Part shown: positions 44,356 through 54,455 of the stretch, in pieces
Position numbering within the stretch: position 1 is the stretch's first letter
Layout of the letters: every line of letters begins with the position of its first letter
Assembly: GCA_050942625.1 (NCBI GenBank)
Contig: JBMNNS010000001.1
Location: 1 to 64,000, forward strand
Length of the DNA: 64,000 nucleotides
Direction: 5' to 3'
DNA from: JBMNNS01 sp050942625
GTDB lineage: Bacteria; Bacillota; Dethiobacteria; DTU022; UBA8154
The notes under the pieces: generated by a model
Told to the model about the DNA's origin: nothing
What the model saw: the letters and a program-made list of their open reading frames with translations, nothing else
Database searches by the model: none
Position numbers and translations under genes: made by a program

Positions 44356-45471
44356 TTATCGATTATACTTAGAAATATTCATTACTATTCCCATGGCACA
44401 CATGGAAAAAAAAAGTGAACTTCCTCCGGCACTAATAAATGGCAAGTTAATGCCTGTCACGGGAATAGAGCCAGTTACCACACCAATATTAATAAGTGCT
44501 TGCACTGCTATCATGGTTGTTAAACCTGCCGCCAGAAGGCTACCAAAAGTATCAGGCGCCAGGAGCGAAGTTTTAAACCCCCTCCAGATAAGAATGAAGA
44601 AAAGCAGGATGATCGTGACAGCGCCCAAAAACCCCAGTTCCTCCCCTATAATAGCAAAAATAAAGTCATTCTGGGGTTCTGGTAAATAGTACAATTTTTG
44701 GCGGCTTCGTCCCAACCCTACACCAAAAAGGCCTCCAGGCCCCAATGCATAAAGTGATTGGATAATGTGATAACCAGTTTTTAAAGGATCAGCCCAGGGA
44801 TCCAGGAAGGAAAAAAGACGCTTTATGCGATAAGACTTATTCAGCATTAAGTAAAACCCAGCTGGTACACTTAGTAACAATAACCCAAGTATCTGTTTTA
44901 TGGGCATACCTGCAGCAAAAATTATAATACCCGTGATCAACGCCAGGGCTGCCGCGGTGCCAAAGTCGGGCTGGATCATAATTAAAAAAAAGCAGATGCC
45001 CATCATAGCAAGGGGAATAAAACTGCTATTCCAGAAATCATTTAAATTAAGATTTTTTTTGCTTAAAAAGGAAGCTGTAAAAATAATAATAACCAATTTT
45101 GTAAACTCTGCTGGTTGTATTGTAAAACCTCCCAGGCCAATCCAGCGGCGGGCCTCATTAATTTCGATCCCAACCCCGGGAATAAAAACTGCTATAAGAA
45201 GGATAAAGTTAAGAAAGATTAGCATAGGGAGAAACTTACGCCATTTCCAATAACTTATATTAGAGGTAGCGATCATACCGATAAACCCCAGTAGTGCCCA
45301 AAAGGATTGGCGTTTTAGGAAATAAAATGCATCCTGCCTGGATTCCAGTGCTATTATATAGCTGGCGCTAAAGACCATGATTAATCCAAAACAGACCAAT
45401 ATAATTACAGTAAAGAAGATGGTAAAATCTATCGCTTTCCTTGAATCACGCTCTGTGGGGGCTCTTTTCAC
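44356..45471 (-). CDS. ftsW: SEDS-family peptidoglycan polymerase FtsW/SpoVE
   Basis: Ten-helix SEDS glycosyltransferase that polymerises lipid II together with a class B PBP. VFSASYIIALE, RRWIGLGGFTIQPAEFTKL, IMIQPDFGTAAAL, GVGLGRSRQKLYYLPEPQNDFIFAIIGEE (split here: SRQKLYYLPEPQNDF then FAIIGEE) and the ending LPFISAGGSSLFF are family marks, with the catalytic Asp in the LPEPQNDF loop region. 371 aa. GTG at 45471 overlaps the end of murD by 26 bases. In sporulating species the copy in this place can be the cortex-specific SpoVE; sequence alone does not separate the two. Confidence 0.95.
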   Translation of the reverse strand: MKRAPTERDSRKAIDFTIFFTVIILVCFGLIMVFSASYIIALESRQDAFYFLKRQSFWALLGFIGMIATSNISYWKWRKFLPMLIFLNFILLIAVFIPGVGIEINEARRWIGLGGFTIQPAEFTKLVIIIFTASFLSKKNLNLNDFWNSSFIPLAMMGICFFLIMIQPDFGTAAALALITGIIIFAAGMPIKQILGLLLLSVPAGFYLMLNKSYRIKRLFSFLDPWADPLKTGYHIIQSLYALGPGGLFGVGLGRSRQKLYYLPEPQNDFIFAIIGEELGFLGAVTIILLFFILIWRGFKTSLLAPDTFGSLLAAGLTTMIAVQALINIGVVTGSIPVTGINLPFISAGGSSLFFSMCAMGIVMNISKYNR

Positions 45472-46852
45472 CGTCCAGGCCCTCCCTTAAAGCAGTTACT
45501 GCCTCTTTAAATTTATTTCCCCGTTCCTCAAAATTCTCAAACATATCCCAACTGGCACAGGCCGGAGATAACAAAACAGTATCCCCCGGAAGGGCAGCAG
45601 CAAATGCCTTTAAAACAGCATCCCCTAGCTCTGAAACAGTAATAACTTCCTCATACCCTTCCTTTCGGGCCATAGCGGCAAGCATTGCTGCAGTCTCCCC
45701 TAACAGGACCAGTTTTTTAACCTTGGTGCCCTTCATTTCCTTAAACAGGGGTTTAAAGTCGCTGTTTTTGTTAAAGCCCCCTGCTATCAATATTTTGGGC
45801 TGCTCAATAGCTTGAAGGGCTTTGATAGTAGCATCCGGGTTGGTTCCCTTGGAATCATTAACAAAGTTTATCCCCCTGATATTTGCTACCTGTTCAAGAC
45901 GGTGTGGAACCCCTGGGAAATTTTTTAAAACCTGAGCTATTTTGCTCACCTCCAACCCTCCCAACCAGGAGACCGCTACAGCAGCCAGTGCATTCTCCAG
46001 GTTATGCCTTCCAGGTATTTTCACTTCTTCTTCCCGGCAAACCCTGTATGACTTAGCACCGAAGTTTATCACTATATTGCCCTCTTGCAAACATATGCCA
46101 GGATTTAGTTTTTCAACACTGCTGAAGAGTAATAAATTTCCTTTCACAAATGGTAGTAATTCAAAAACAGACCTATTGTCTTTGTTTAGTACTGCCCAAT
46201 CGCTATATTTTTGGTTTTGTAAAATCTTTCTTTTGGCAGCAATATAATTGCTTTCGTTTCCATGATAATCTAAATGATCAGGAGTTATATTTAAAACGGC
46301 TGCAACATGCAAGTGGAACCTTTTCGTGTTTTCAAGCTGAAAGCTGCTCAATTCCGCAACAATTAGATCCCTTTCCGTTGCCTGAAGCACCGCCCCTGAA
46401 AGGGGAAACCCAATATTTCCTGCTACATAAACATTGGGATATTGCAGTTTCATCATTTCCCCAATTAGCGATGTCGTTGTCGTTTTCCCATTGGTCCCTG
46501 TTATACCAAATATAGGTGCTTTACTAAAAAAATATGCAAGTTCAATCTCAGAATAGATGGGAATACCCAGCGAAACCGCCCTTTTTAGCAAAGGCAGTTG
46601 TGGATTTATTCCAGGACTTTTAATTATAAAACTGATTCCCTTTAACATTGTTTCAGGATGGCCGCCTGCTACTATTTCAACCCGGGGAAGCCCCAAAAAA
46701 TCCTTCATTTCTTTTTCCACGGAACTAAGTTCCTTGCAGTCGTTGGCTATTACTTTAGTTGCTCCAGCTTTGAGTAAAAGTTTAATAGCAGCGTGCCCAC
46801 TTTTTCCTAGCCCCAGGACCAATATTTTTTTCCCTTCCAAACTTTTCACCAT
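45446..46852 (-). CDS. murD: UDP-N-acetylmuramoyl-L-alanine--D-glutamate ligase
   Basis: MurD adds D-Glu to UDP-MurNAc-L-Ala with ATP. ILVLGLGKSGHAAIKLL binds the UDP part, GITGTNGKTTTTSLIGEM is the ATP loop near residue 120, LNITPDHLDYHGN and FVNDSKGTNPDATIKAL follow, and LLSPACASWDMFENFEERG lies at the C-terminus. 468 aa. ATG at 46852 follows GGGTGA and lies four bases after mraY. The end overlaps ftsW, indicating coupled translation. Confidence 0.97.
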   Translation of the reverse strand: MVKSLEGKKILVLGLGKSGHAAIKLLLKAGATKVIANDCKELSSVEKEMKDFLGLPRVEIVAGGHPETMLKGISFIIKSPGINPQLPLLKRAVSLGIPIYSEIELAYFFSKAPIFGITGTNGKTTTTSLIGEMMKLQYPNVYVAGNIGFPLSGAVLQATERDLIVAELSSFQLENTKRFHLHVAAVLNITPDHLDYHGNESNYIAAKRKILQNQKYSDWAVLNKDNRSVFELLPFVKGNLLLFSSVEKLNPGICLQEGNIVINFGAKSYRVCREEEVKIPGRHNLENALAAVAVSWLGGLEVSKIAQVLKNFPGVPHRLEQVANIRGINFVNDSKGTNPDATIKALQAIEQPKILIAGGFNKNSDFKPLFKEMKGTKVKKLVLLGETAAMLAAMARKEGYEEVITVSELGDAVLKAFAAALPGDTVLLSPACASWDMFENFEERGNKFKEAVTALREGLDGEKSPHRA

Positions 46853-46856
46853 ATAT

Positions 46857-47804
46857 TCACCCTACCATTCCTAGTACGGAAAAACAAAAACCAAGGGCCC
46901 AAAACCCTACCACTATACGCCATTCAGAATATCCCTTCATTTCAAAATGGTGGTGCAGGGGGCTCATAAGAAAAAGCCTTTTTCCGGTAAGCCGAAATGA
47001 AATAACCTGCAAAATGACAGAAATAGTTTCCAGAACAAATATTCCTCCAATAACAACGATCAAAAATTCCGACTTGGTCAATATAGCTACAACCGCCAAA
47101 GCCGTGCCCAGCGAAAGCGAGCCCACATCACCCATAAATACCCTGGCGGGGTGCAAATTATAGATCAGAAAACCAAAACAGGCCCCAACAAGAATGCCAC
47201 AAAAATAAACCAGTTCCTCCAAACCCTGCCAGGAAGCTAAAAACAGCAGGGCCAGCAGCGCCAAAATAGCAGACCCTCCTGCCAAACCATCAATACCGTC
47301 CGTTAGGTTTACTCCATTTGAAAATCCACTGACAATAATAAAAATAAGCAGGGGATAAAAGTAGCCAAAATCAATTTCCAACGAAGAAAAGGGCACACGG
47401 ACTAATGTTGAATGTCCATATCTTAAGAGAAAAAAATAAATTATCAGGGCAATAGCCAGTTGACCCAGTAACTTATGTCTGGCCTTCAGCCCTAAAGAAC
47501 GTCGGTTCACAACCTTTTGATAGTCATCCAAAAATCCCAGCAAGGCACTGACTAAAGTCATCGATAACGCCAGGATAAAAAGAGGGGTTTTAGGTGCAAA
47601 AAAAATTGATGTCAAAACCAGGGAGGCAAGAAAAACCAGCCCCCCCATGGTAGGAGTACCGGCTTTTTTTAGATGCCTCCTGGGCCCATCCTCCCTGATC
47701 TGCTGCCCGTACCGCTGCCGGCGATTAAAGTAAATATAAAAAGGACAGATGATCAGGCTAAGGAAAAAAGACACCATTGCCGCAAGATATACTGATAAAG
47801 ACAA
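46857..47804 (-). CDS. mraY: phospho-N-acetylmuramoyl-pentapeptide transferase
   Basis: MraY moves phospho-MurNAc-pentapeptide onto undecaprenyl phosphate, forming lipid I. Ten helices. GTPTMGGLVFL, LGFLDDYQKVVNRR (the Asp pair), GVNLTDGIDGLAGG and FMGDVGSLSLG carry the metal and catalytic Asp residues, and SPLHHHFEMKG is the His cluster. 315 aa. TTG at 47804 follows a G-run. It directly uses the UppS product whose gene lies at the left of this window. Confidence 0.97.
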   Translation of the reverse strand: MSLSVYLAAMVSFFLSLIICPFYIYFNRRQRYGQQIREDGPRRHLKKAGTPTMGGLVFLASLVLTSIFFAPKTPLFILALSMTLVSALLGFLDDYQKVVNRRSLGLKARHKLLGQLAIALIIYFFLLRYGHSTLVRVPFSSLEIDFGYFYPLLIFIIVSGFSNGVNLTDGIDGLAGGSAILALLALLFLASWQGLEELVYFCGILVGACFGFLIYNLHPARVFMGDVGSLSLGTALAVVAILTKSEFLIVVIGGIFVLETISVILQVISFRLTGKRLFLMSPLHHHFEMKGYSEWRIVVGFWALGFCFSVLGMVG

Positions 47805-47857
47805 AATAGACCCCCCCTTTTTTGCAGCTAACTGTCATGCACTGGCAAGGCAGCGAA

Positions 47858-49258
47858 CTAATTATACTTTGCCAGAAGCTTTTCTACAATGCCCTCCATA
47901 TACATTCCCCGGGAACCTTTTACAAGAATAAAAGAGTCATGCAGATCTTGCTGCCCAAGGAATTTGATGGCTTCTGTTTGGTTATTTGCAATAAATATAT
48001 TGTCAGAAAAAAAACCTGCACTCCTTGCTCCTTCTGCAATTAATGCTGCCAACCGACCTACTGTAATAAGGCAATCAATTTTATCTACCAGGTATGCCCC
48101 TATTTCTAGATGCCTTTCTTCTTCCAGGGAGCCCAGTTCCAACATATCACCAAGAATAGCAATTTTTTTATTGGAACCAGCGAATTTTTTTAATGACTGG
48201 AGGGCAAATTTCATAGAGTCAGGATTGGCGTTATAGGCATCGTTAACAATGTAGAATCCGCTTTTTAAAGAAATCTTTTTCAACCTCATTGCAGAAAAGT
48301 CTGCCTTTAAAAGACCTTTTTTTATTTGTGCAGGTGTCAACATACAATGCCAGCCGGCGGCAATGGCTGCCAGGGCATTGTAAAGGTGATGTTTTCCCGG
48401 AAAAGGAATCCAAAAATTTTCTGTGCTACCATCAGGAAGGAGGGTCTCAAAACTTGTACCCTCTCCATTTGACGAGTAATTTATCACCCTGAAGTGACTG
48501 TTTTTTGTGAAACCATAATAAAATACCTGTCCCTTAAATTCCCCCCCCAAATGCAATAACAGAGGATCATCGCCGTTTAATAAAGCTGTAGCCCCGGAGC
48601 CCATCTCCAAAAGCAGTTCCCCTTTCGCTTTTGCTATGTTTTCCTTGCTTCCTAATAGCCCTATGTGAGCCTCTCCTATATTAGTTATTACACCTATGGA
48701 GGGCCGGCTCAGCATGGTAAGAAAAGCAATTTCACCTCTACCACTCATACCCAGCTCTAGCACTGCAGCCTCATGTCCTTTTCTCAGGCACAAAAGGGTC
48801 AAAGGAAGACCCAAATGGTTATTGAAGTTACCTTCTGTTTTTAGGGTTTTATACTTGGAGGATAATACGGAGGCAATAAAATCTTTGGTTGTGGTTTTCC
48901 CGCTACTGCCTGTCACTGCTATAAAAGGGATCTCAAACTTATTGCGATGGTAAGAAGCTAATTTTTGCAAGGATTGCTGGCTATCTTTAACGATGATTAT
49001 ACATTTTCCAGGAGGAAAAATCCCCTGGGAAAACTGTCCTTTTTGAGCACTTTCTAATAAGGAACCCCTAGCCCCCCGTTGGAGTGCCCCTAGAATATAG
49101 CTATGCCCATCCTCCTTCGCCCCCCTCAGGGGAAAGAACAGATCGCCCTCCTTTATTTCCCGGGAGTCAATACTCACCCCTTCAAATACAGCATCCACTT
49201 CCCCAAGCCAGAGACTGCCTCCTGTTACCTTTAACACTTCATCTGCAGTAAATAACAT
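47858..49258 (-). CDS. murF: UDP-N-acetylmuramoyl-tripeptide--D-alanyl-D-alanine ligase
   Basis: MurF adds D-Ala-D-Ala to the UDP-MurNAc-tripeptide. VSIDSREIKEGDLFFPL is the N-terminal UDP-binding module, VTGSSGKTTTKDFIASVL the ATP loop, ITNIGEAHIGLLGS the metal loop and VNDAYNANPDSMKFAL the C-terminal signature. 466 aa. ATG at 49258 has AAAGGGG upstream; an earlier start at 49276 would overlap murE. It lies between murE and mraY. Confidence 0.96.
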   Translation of the reverse strand: MLFTADEVLKVTGGSLWLGEVDAVFEGVSIDSREIKEGDLFFPLRGAKEDGHSYILGALQRGARGSLLESAQKGQFSQGIFPPGKCIIIVKDSQQSLQKLASYHRNKFEIPFIAVTGSSGKTTTKDFIASVLSSKYKTLKTEGNFNNHLGLPLTLLCLRKGHEAAVLELGMSGRGEIAFLTMLSRPSIGVITNIGEAHIGLLGSKENIAKAKGELLLEMGSGATALLNGDDPLLLHLGGEFKGQVFYYGFTKNSHFRVINYSSNGEGTSFETLLPDGSTENFWIPFPGKHHLYNALAAIAAGWHCMLTPAQIKKGLLKADFSAMRLKKISLKSGFYIVNDAYNANPDSMKFALQSLKKFAGSNKKIAILGDMLELGSLEEERHLEIGAYLVDKIDCLITVGRLAALIAEGARSAGFFSDNIFIANNQTEAIKFLGQQDLHDSFILVKGSRGMYMEGIVEKLLAKYN

Positions 49259-49269
49259 GTTTTCCCCTT

Positions 49270-50778
49270 TTAACATTGATTAATCAATCTTTTATTAATT
49301 ATCTCGGAAGCAACCACCCTGTCATCAAAAGGAATGATATAGTCGCTGAATATCTGGTAATTTTCATGCCCTTTTCCGGCAATAATCACCATATCACCGG
49401 GCCTTGCCAACTCTATTCCCAGCTTAATAGCTTCATAACGATCCGCCTGAATAATATAACCACTTCCAAAGCTTTTACCCTCCTGCAGACCAGCTTCTAC
49501 CTCCTTAATGATCTGCCAGGGATCCTCACCTCTGGGGTTGTCGGTGGTAAGAATACAATAATCGCTGTATTGGCTTGCAACACGTCCCATTAGAAACCTT
49601 TTGGATCTGTCACGCTCACCACCGCAGCCAAAAATGGTAATCAATTTACCACGCACAATTTTTGCAGCTGTTTGTAAAACATTTTCCAACCCATCAGGGG
49701 TGTGAGCATAGTCAACAATAACGGAAAAATTCTGTCCCAGGTCGATCCGTTCAAATCTTCCCGGAACACCAGTGACCCTTTCCAGGCTTTCTTTGATCTT
49801 AGATAGGGGTATACCTTCCAAAAGGGCAACCGCAGTAGCAGCTAAAGCATTATAAACGCTAAAATAGCCGGCTAATTTTAAATCAAATTCCTCTTTGCCC
49901 CAGGGGGTACTCAACTCGTAACAGACACCCTCTTCTTTTACAATAACGTTACCTGCTTTTATTTCGGCAGGTTCCTCCAGGCCATAAGAAATAGTTTGAA
50001 CAGTTGCTTGCCGGTAGAAATAACTGTAATGGGGATCATCACAATTTAGAACAGCATAACGAGGGGCTGTGCCTTTCAAGCAACTGCCTCCTAGCTGCGA
50101 AAAAAGTTTACCTTTGGAATTAAGATATTTTTCAAAAGTAAGATGAAAATCAAGATGATCTTCGGTTACATTTGTTAGTACCGCTATATCAAAGTCGCTA
50201 CCTGCAACCCGGTTTAGCTCCAAAGCATGAGAAGAAACTTCTATAACAGCATACTCTATTCCTTTTTGAACCATATGATTAAACATTTTTTGTAAATCCG
50301 GGGCTTCGGGTGTAGTAGCCAGAACTGGAAATCTTTCCTGGCCAATTTTATATTTAATTGTTCCCAGAATTCCTGTTGTATGGTTTTGCGATGCAAGGAT
50401 GGTCTCAATAAGGTGGGCAGTAGTGGTTTTTCCATTTGTTCCCGTTATCCCAATGAGCCGAAGTTTTTGGGAGGGTGAATCATAAAAAATTTCAGATAAT
50501 ACAGCCATAGCCACCCTGACGTCAGGAACCATAATCTTTACGGCACCCTTTACTTCTTTTTCCCTTTGTAACACCACTGCAATTGCTCCAGCAGCTACAG
50601 CCTGATCAATATACTCGTGCCCATCGCCCCTGACCCCCTCCAAGCAAAAGAAAATAAAGCCGGGTTGAACACGGTCCGAATGATAGGCCAAACCCCTGAC
50701 AGGAATATCGGTTCGACCCTCTACTGTTTTAATGTGGAGAAACTTTAATAGTTCGTCTAATTGCTTAATTATTTCCAT
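49270..50778 (-). CDS. murE: UDP-N-acetylmuramoyl-L-alanyl-D-glutamate--2,6-diaminopimelate ligase
   Basis: MurE adds the third stem-peptide residue. GITGTNGKTTTAHLIETIL is the ATP loop and VTEDHLDFH the metal loop. The amino-acid-selecting motif near the C-terminus reads TTDNPRGEDP: the Asp-Asn-Pro-Arg form indicates meso-diaminopimelate rather than lysine. 502 aa. ATG at 50778 follows GAGAGGGGG. The wall chemotype is therefore inferred to be direct meso-DAP. Confidence 0.96.
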   Translation of the reverse strand: MEIIKQLDELLKFLHIKTVEGRTDIPVRGLAYHSDRVQPGFIFFCLEGVRGDGHEYIDQAVAAGAIAVVLQREKEVKGAVKIMVPDVRVAMAVLSEIFYDSPSQKLRLIGITGTNGKTTTAHLIETILASQNHTTGILGTIKYKIGQERFPVLATTPEAPDLQKMFNHMVQKGIEYAVIEVSSHALELNRVAGSDFDIAVLTNVTEDHLDFHLTFEKYLNSKGKLFSQLGGSCLKGTAPRYAVLNCDDPHYSYFYRQATVQTISYGLEEPAEIKAGNVIVKEEGVCYELSTPWGKEEFDLKLAGYFSVYNALAATAVALLEGIPLSKIKESLERVTGVPGRFERIDLGQNFSVIVDYAHTPDGLENVLQTAAKIVRGKLITIFGCGGERDRSKRFLMGRVASQYSDYCILTTDNPRGEDPWQIIKEVEAGLQEGKSFGSGYIIQADRYEAIKLGIELARPGDMVIIAGKGHENYQIFSDYIIPFDDRVVASEIINKRLINQC

Positions 50779-50877
50779 CAGAAGCTTCTCCCCCTCTCAA
50801 ATATGATTAAATTACATTAATTTAGATCCTCAGGTTCTCCTTTTAGGGTTTCATTATAACCTAATATACCTTATAAA

Positions 50878-52983
50878 TTAGTGAAGTGGAGGTGAAAAAT
50901 TAACCTTTACAACCGTATTTTTACTTACTGGGGTCCCAGCTGAAGGCTCCTGTTCAAAAGCAATACCTGTTCCTGTTGCCTCCAGTTGTAATCCCAGGCG
51001 TGCCAGTATTTCACCAGCTTCTTTTATAGTCATCCCTTGCAGAGCAGGAATCAAAATCTTTTCGGGTTCTTCTTCAGGCCACAAATCTTCAAGGTAGACA
51101 ATTATGTTTGTATGCATGGGGATTTTGGCTCCTGCTTTTGGTGTTTGGTCAACAATCACTCCTTCACTACCTACCACTTTAACTTTTAGACCTTTAGTGT
51201 CAAGCAAAGCTCCTATTTCATCAACGGTTAAACCTTTTAACTGCGGCACTTCCAGAAGACTAATTTCCCCCTCATCGAGGGCTTTCGCCGGTGCAATTTC
51301 CAGGTAAGAAAGTACATCCTGCATTATATCACGGAAAAGTGGAGCGCTTACTTGGGAACCCCATTGTGGCCCTCTTTTTACACCGTCTACAGCAATATAA
51401 AGAAGGATCTGTGGATCCTCTACCGGTGCAAAACCAATAAATGAAAGGATATACTTACCACCTACATAAAAACCATCGGGGCCAACCTTTTGGGCTGTAC
51501 CTGTTTTACCAGCTATACGATAGCCTTCTATAATAGCGTTAGATCCACTGCCTTCTTCCACGACTTTTTCCATAATGGAAATAATCCTCTTGGAAGTATC
51601 GTTTGATATTACCTGTCTTATTATTTCAGGTTCCCTTTTTTCAATTGTTTGATGTTCAGAGTCTGTGATTTCCTTAACAATGTAGGGACGCATCAAATAA
51701 CCACCGTTAGCTATTGCAGAAACAGCCATAACTTGTTGTAAGGGGGTAACAGAAACCCCCTGCCCAAATGAGGTAGTAGCCAATTCAAGTGGGCCTACCT
51801 GCTCAGGGCTGAAAATCAAACCCGTTCCTTCACCGGGATAGTCAATCCCGGTTCTAGTTCCAAAACCAAAGGCGCGGATATATTCAAACAATTTTTGAAC
51901 ACCTAATTTTTCCCCCAGATTCATAAAGGCAGGGTTGCAGGAAGAAAGCACTGCTTCTAAAAAATTGATGGAACCATGCCCCCCCTGGCCTGAAGTCCAA
52001 CATCTAACAGTTTGGCCGGCTACTACAGAAGCTCCACTGCAAAAAAATGGGTCCGTTTCACAATATAAATTTTCTTCAATTGCTGCTGCAAGCGTGATAA
52101 GCTTAAAAGTTGAACCAGGCTCAAAAGTGTCAGTAACAGGAAACAACCTCCAGAACTCCTTATTATAATCGCTATAATTATTGGGATTAAAGTCAGGTTT
52201 TGAAGATGCTGCTAAAACTTCTCCCGTTTTGGGATTAACGGCTATGGCCTGAATCCTTTCAGGCTCATACTCCAGCATAGCTTTAGCCAACTCACGTTCA
52301 ACAATAAACTGAATGGTTTCGTCAATTGTTAAAACAAGGTTTTTCCCTTCCTTGGGGGGAATTAAACGGCGAACACCCGGCACTTCCCGACCAAGGTTAT
52401 CCGTAGGAAAAACAAAATTGCCATCCCGGCCTTTTAATATATCTTCATAATAGATTTCTAACCCTCCCCAACCCTGATCCATACCTACAAAGCCTAAAAG
52501 CTGGGACAGAAGGGTTCCATTGGGGTATACTCTTTTTGTTTCTTGTGCAAAGTTGATCCCCGGCAGGTTTAAAAGTCTTATTTCTTTTGCAACTTCATCT
52601 TCAACTTTTCTTTTTAAATAAACTGCCGCCCGTTGTTGTGTAACAAGCTCATAGAGTTCTTCCTCACTCATTTCCAATATTGGTGCCAAAGCTTTAGCTG
52701 TAAGATGGGGATCCTCGATTTGTGGTGGTATGGCTACAACAGTTTCTACGGTAGCACTGCTCGCAAGCAGCTTGCCATTACGATCAAAGATATCACCTCT
52801 TGACGATCTTGCCGGTATGCTACGGTTCCATTGCTCCCAGGCTTTTTGTTGCAATTCCTCGGCCATGACGAGTTGTATCCAACCCAGCCTGACAATTAAG
52901 CCCAGGATTAATACTGTTGTTAGCAGAAAAATAATTAGCAGTCTTTTTCGCATGAATAAATTGGAGGCAACATCCCTGGCCAT
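50878..52983 (-). CDS. spoVD: class B penicillin-binding protein with two PASTA domains (SpoVD/PBP2B type)
   Basis: Transpeptidase partner of FtsW/SpoVE. One N-terminal membrane helix (about residues 13-35), then the dimerisation domain beginning RGDIFDRNGKLLASSATVE. The transpeptidase domain has SxxK in EPGSTFKLI (near 293), SSCNPAF (SxN) and AGKTGTAQ (KTG, near 495). Two C-terminal PASTA domains follow (VPQLKGLTVDEIGALLDTKG and IPALQGMTIKEAGEILARLG, about 575-700). 701 aa. ATG at 52983 follows AGAGGGG. The place after ftsL and the PASTA tail fit either the vegetative division PBP or the cortex-specific SpoVD; no second copy is visible here. Confidence 0.93.
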   Translation of the reverse strand: MARDVASNLFMRKRLLIIFLLTTVLILGLIVRLGWIQLVMAEELQQKAWEQWNRSIPARSSRGDIFDRNGKLLASSATVETVVAIPPQIEDPHLTAKALAPILEMSEEELYELVTQQRAAVYLKRKVEDEVAKEIRLLNLPGINFAQETKRVYPNGTLLSQLLGFVGMDQGWGGLEIYYEDILKGRDGNFVFPTDNLGREVPGVRRLIPPKEGKNLVLTIDETIQFIVERELAKAMLEYEPERIQAIAVNPKTGEVLAASSKPDFNPNNYSDYNKEFWRLFPVTDTFEPGSTFKLITLAAAIEENLYCETDPFFCSGASVVAGQTVRCWTSGQGGHGSINFLEAVLSSCNPAFMNLGEKLGVQKLFEYIRAFGFGTRTGIDYPGEGTGLIFSPEQVGPLELATTSFGQGVSVTPLQQVMAVSAIANGGYLMRPYIVKEITDSEHQTIEKREPEIIRQVISNDTSKRIISIMEKVVEEGSGSNAIIEGYRIAGKTGTAQKVGPDGFYVGGKYILSFIGFAPVEDPQILLYIAVDGVKRGPQWGSQVSAPLFRDIMQDVLSYLEIAPAKALDEGEISLLEVPQLKGLTVDEIGALLDTKGLKVKVVGSEGVIVDQTPKAGAKIPMHTNIIVYLEDLWPEEEPEKILIPALQGMTIKEAGEILARLGLQLEATGTGIAFEQEPSAGTPVSKNTVVKVNFSPPLH

Positions 52984-53019
52984 CTTTTCCCCTCTTCCTG
53001 GCGCCGCAATCTAAACATT

Positions 53020-53430
53020 TTAATCCCCCCTTGCGGAGATAAACAACCACTGTTTTTCTTCGGGATACTGTAGCCCAAGGTCATTTTTAGCTATTTCCTC
53101 AATCCTTTCCAGGGAACTGAGACGTTTAACTTCGATAAGTAAATGTTCCTGTTCTTCTCTCAATTGTGAAATTTCCCTGCTAACGCGATGTATTTTGTAG
53201 TTAACAGCAAGAACACGGCTATATTGACTGATTAGGCTTACACCAATGATAATTAGACAAAGAATGAGGCCACAAAACAAAAAACCTTCCCTGTAACCAG
53301 TTTTTTGCTGTTTCCTTTTTGAGGATAAATTTAGTTCCCCCACTGGTTGAGTTGCATGCTGGTTTTTAAGTGCATAATTTTGATAAACAATTTGTTTTGG
53401 CTTTTCTCTTGCTACTATCAACCTATTCAC
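53020..53430 (-). CDS. ftsL: cell division protein FtsL
   Basis: Small bitopic division protein, 136 aa. A basic cytoplasmic part (about 45 residues), one membrane helix (GFLFCGLILCLIIIGVSLI, about 49-68) and an extracytoplasmic coiled coil (INYKIHRVSREISQLREEQE-like heptads) end in LERIEEIAKNDLGLQYPEE. The start is GTG at 53430, overlapping the rsmH stop (GTGA). Sequence similarity in this family is low; the call rests on topology and its position between rsmH and the PBP. Confidence 0.85.
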   Translation of the reverse strand: MNRLIVAREKPKQIVYQNYALKNQHATQPVGELNLSSKRKQQKTGYREGFLFCGLILCLIIIGVSLISQYSRVLAVNYKIHRVSREISQLREEQEHLLIEVKRLSSLERIEEIAKNDLGLQYPEEKQWLFISARGD

Positions 53431-54422
53431 CTGCCATTCTTCTTAGAACTATTTGGCAAGGGCAGTTTTTTTGCTGCTCTTAGCCTGGCACTTTTAGCCC
53501 TTGAATTCATATTAATTTCTTTTTTGGTTGGGACAAGGGGTTTGGGTGTGAGAACTTGGAGGACAGGTAATCTTCCGCAACTACAAACAGGTAGTTTGGG
53601 AGGGCAAATACATCCCTGGGAATATTCATTGAAATATTGTTTTACAATTACATCCTCCAGAGAATGATAAGAAATAACTACTACCCTTCCCCCATGGTGG
53701 AGAATATCAATTCCGCTATGTAAACCTTTTTTAATATTTTCAAGTTCATTGTTTACGGCAATACGTAAGGCTTGAAAAACGCGTTTGGCAGGATGTCCCC
53801 TTCGTCGTTTGGCAGCCGGGACTGCTGCCCTTATAAGATCAACAAGCTGGCTGCTTCGGGTAAAAAGCCCCTCCCGCTCACGATGCTGGATGATGAAAGA
53901 GGCAATTCTTTTGGCCCATCTTTCTTCGCCATATTCCCAAAAAATTTTAGCAAGCTGCTGCAGGGATAAGTTATTTAAAAGATCAGCAGCAGTTTGGGGT
54001 AAATCCCGATCCATACGCATGTCTAGAAATACATCTTCCCTGTAAGCAAAACCCCGTTTTTCGCTATCCAGTTGAAAAGAGGAGACCCCAAGATCAAAAA
54101 GTAGGCCGTCCACACCTTCCAAACTAAGTCCATGAACAACTTCCTTTAGGGAGCTAAAATTGGCCTTCACAGGTATAAAAGAATCCTCATATGCAGCAAG
54201 CCTTTTTTTAGCTTCATTAAGGGCCTCCTGATCACAATCTATGCCTATTAACTTTCCGCCGGGCAGGATCCTGCTTAAAATTTCTTCTGCGTGTCCACCC
54301 CCCCCAAGGGTTGCATCCACAATTATTTTCCCGGGAGCAGGCTGTAAAAAGCTGAGGGTTTCCTGGAGCATGACAGGTTTATGAAAATATGGGGTTACTT
54401 CTTCTTTTTCTGTTTGAACCAT
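53427..54422 (-). CDS. rsmH: 16S rRNA (cytosine(1402)-N4)-methyltransferase
   Basis: RsmH (MraW) methylates C1402 in the ribosomal P site using S-adenosylmethionine. HKPVMLQETLSFL, the cofactor loop VDATLGGGGHAEEIL, DGLLFDLGVSSFQLD and RVFQALRIAVNNELENI are diagnostic. A Cys-rich patch near the C-terminus reads CICPPKLPVCSCG. 331 aa. ATG at 54422 has a weak ribosome binding site 30 bases after mraZ. Standard second gene of the dcw cluster. Confidence 0.96.
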   Translation of the reverse strand: MVQTEKEEVTPYFHKPVMLQETLSFLQPAPGKIIVDATLGGGGHAEEILSRILPGGKLIGIDCDQEALNEAKKRLAAYEDSFIPVKANFSSLKEVVHGLSLEGVDGLLFDLGVSSFQLDSEKRGFAYREDVFLDMRMDRDLPQTAADLLNNLSLQQLAKIFWEYGEERWAKRIASFIIQHREREGLFTRSSQLVDLIRAAVPAAKRRRGHPAKRVFQALRIAVNNELENIKKGLHSGIDILHHGGRVVVISYHSLEDVIVKQYFNEYSQGCICPPKLPVCSCGRLPVLQVLTPKPLVPTKKEINMNSRAKSARLRAAKKLPLPNSSKKNGR

Positions 54423-54455
54423 TTTATTTTGGTATACACCATCCCATACCTTGCC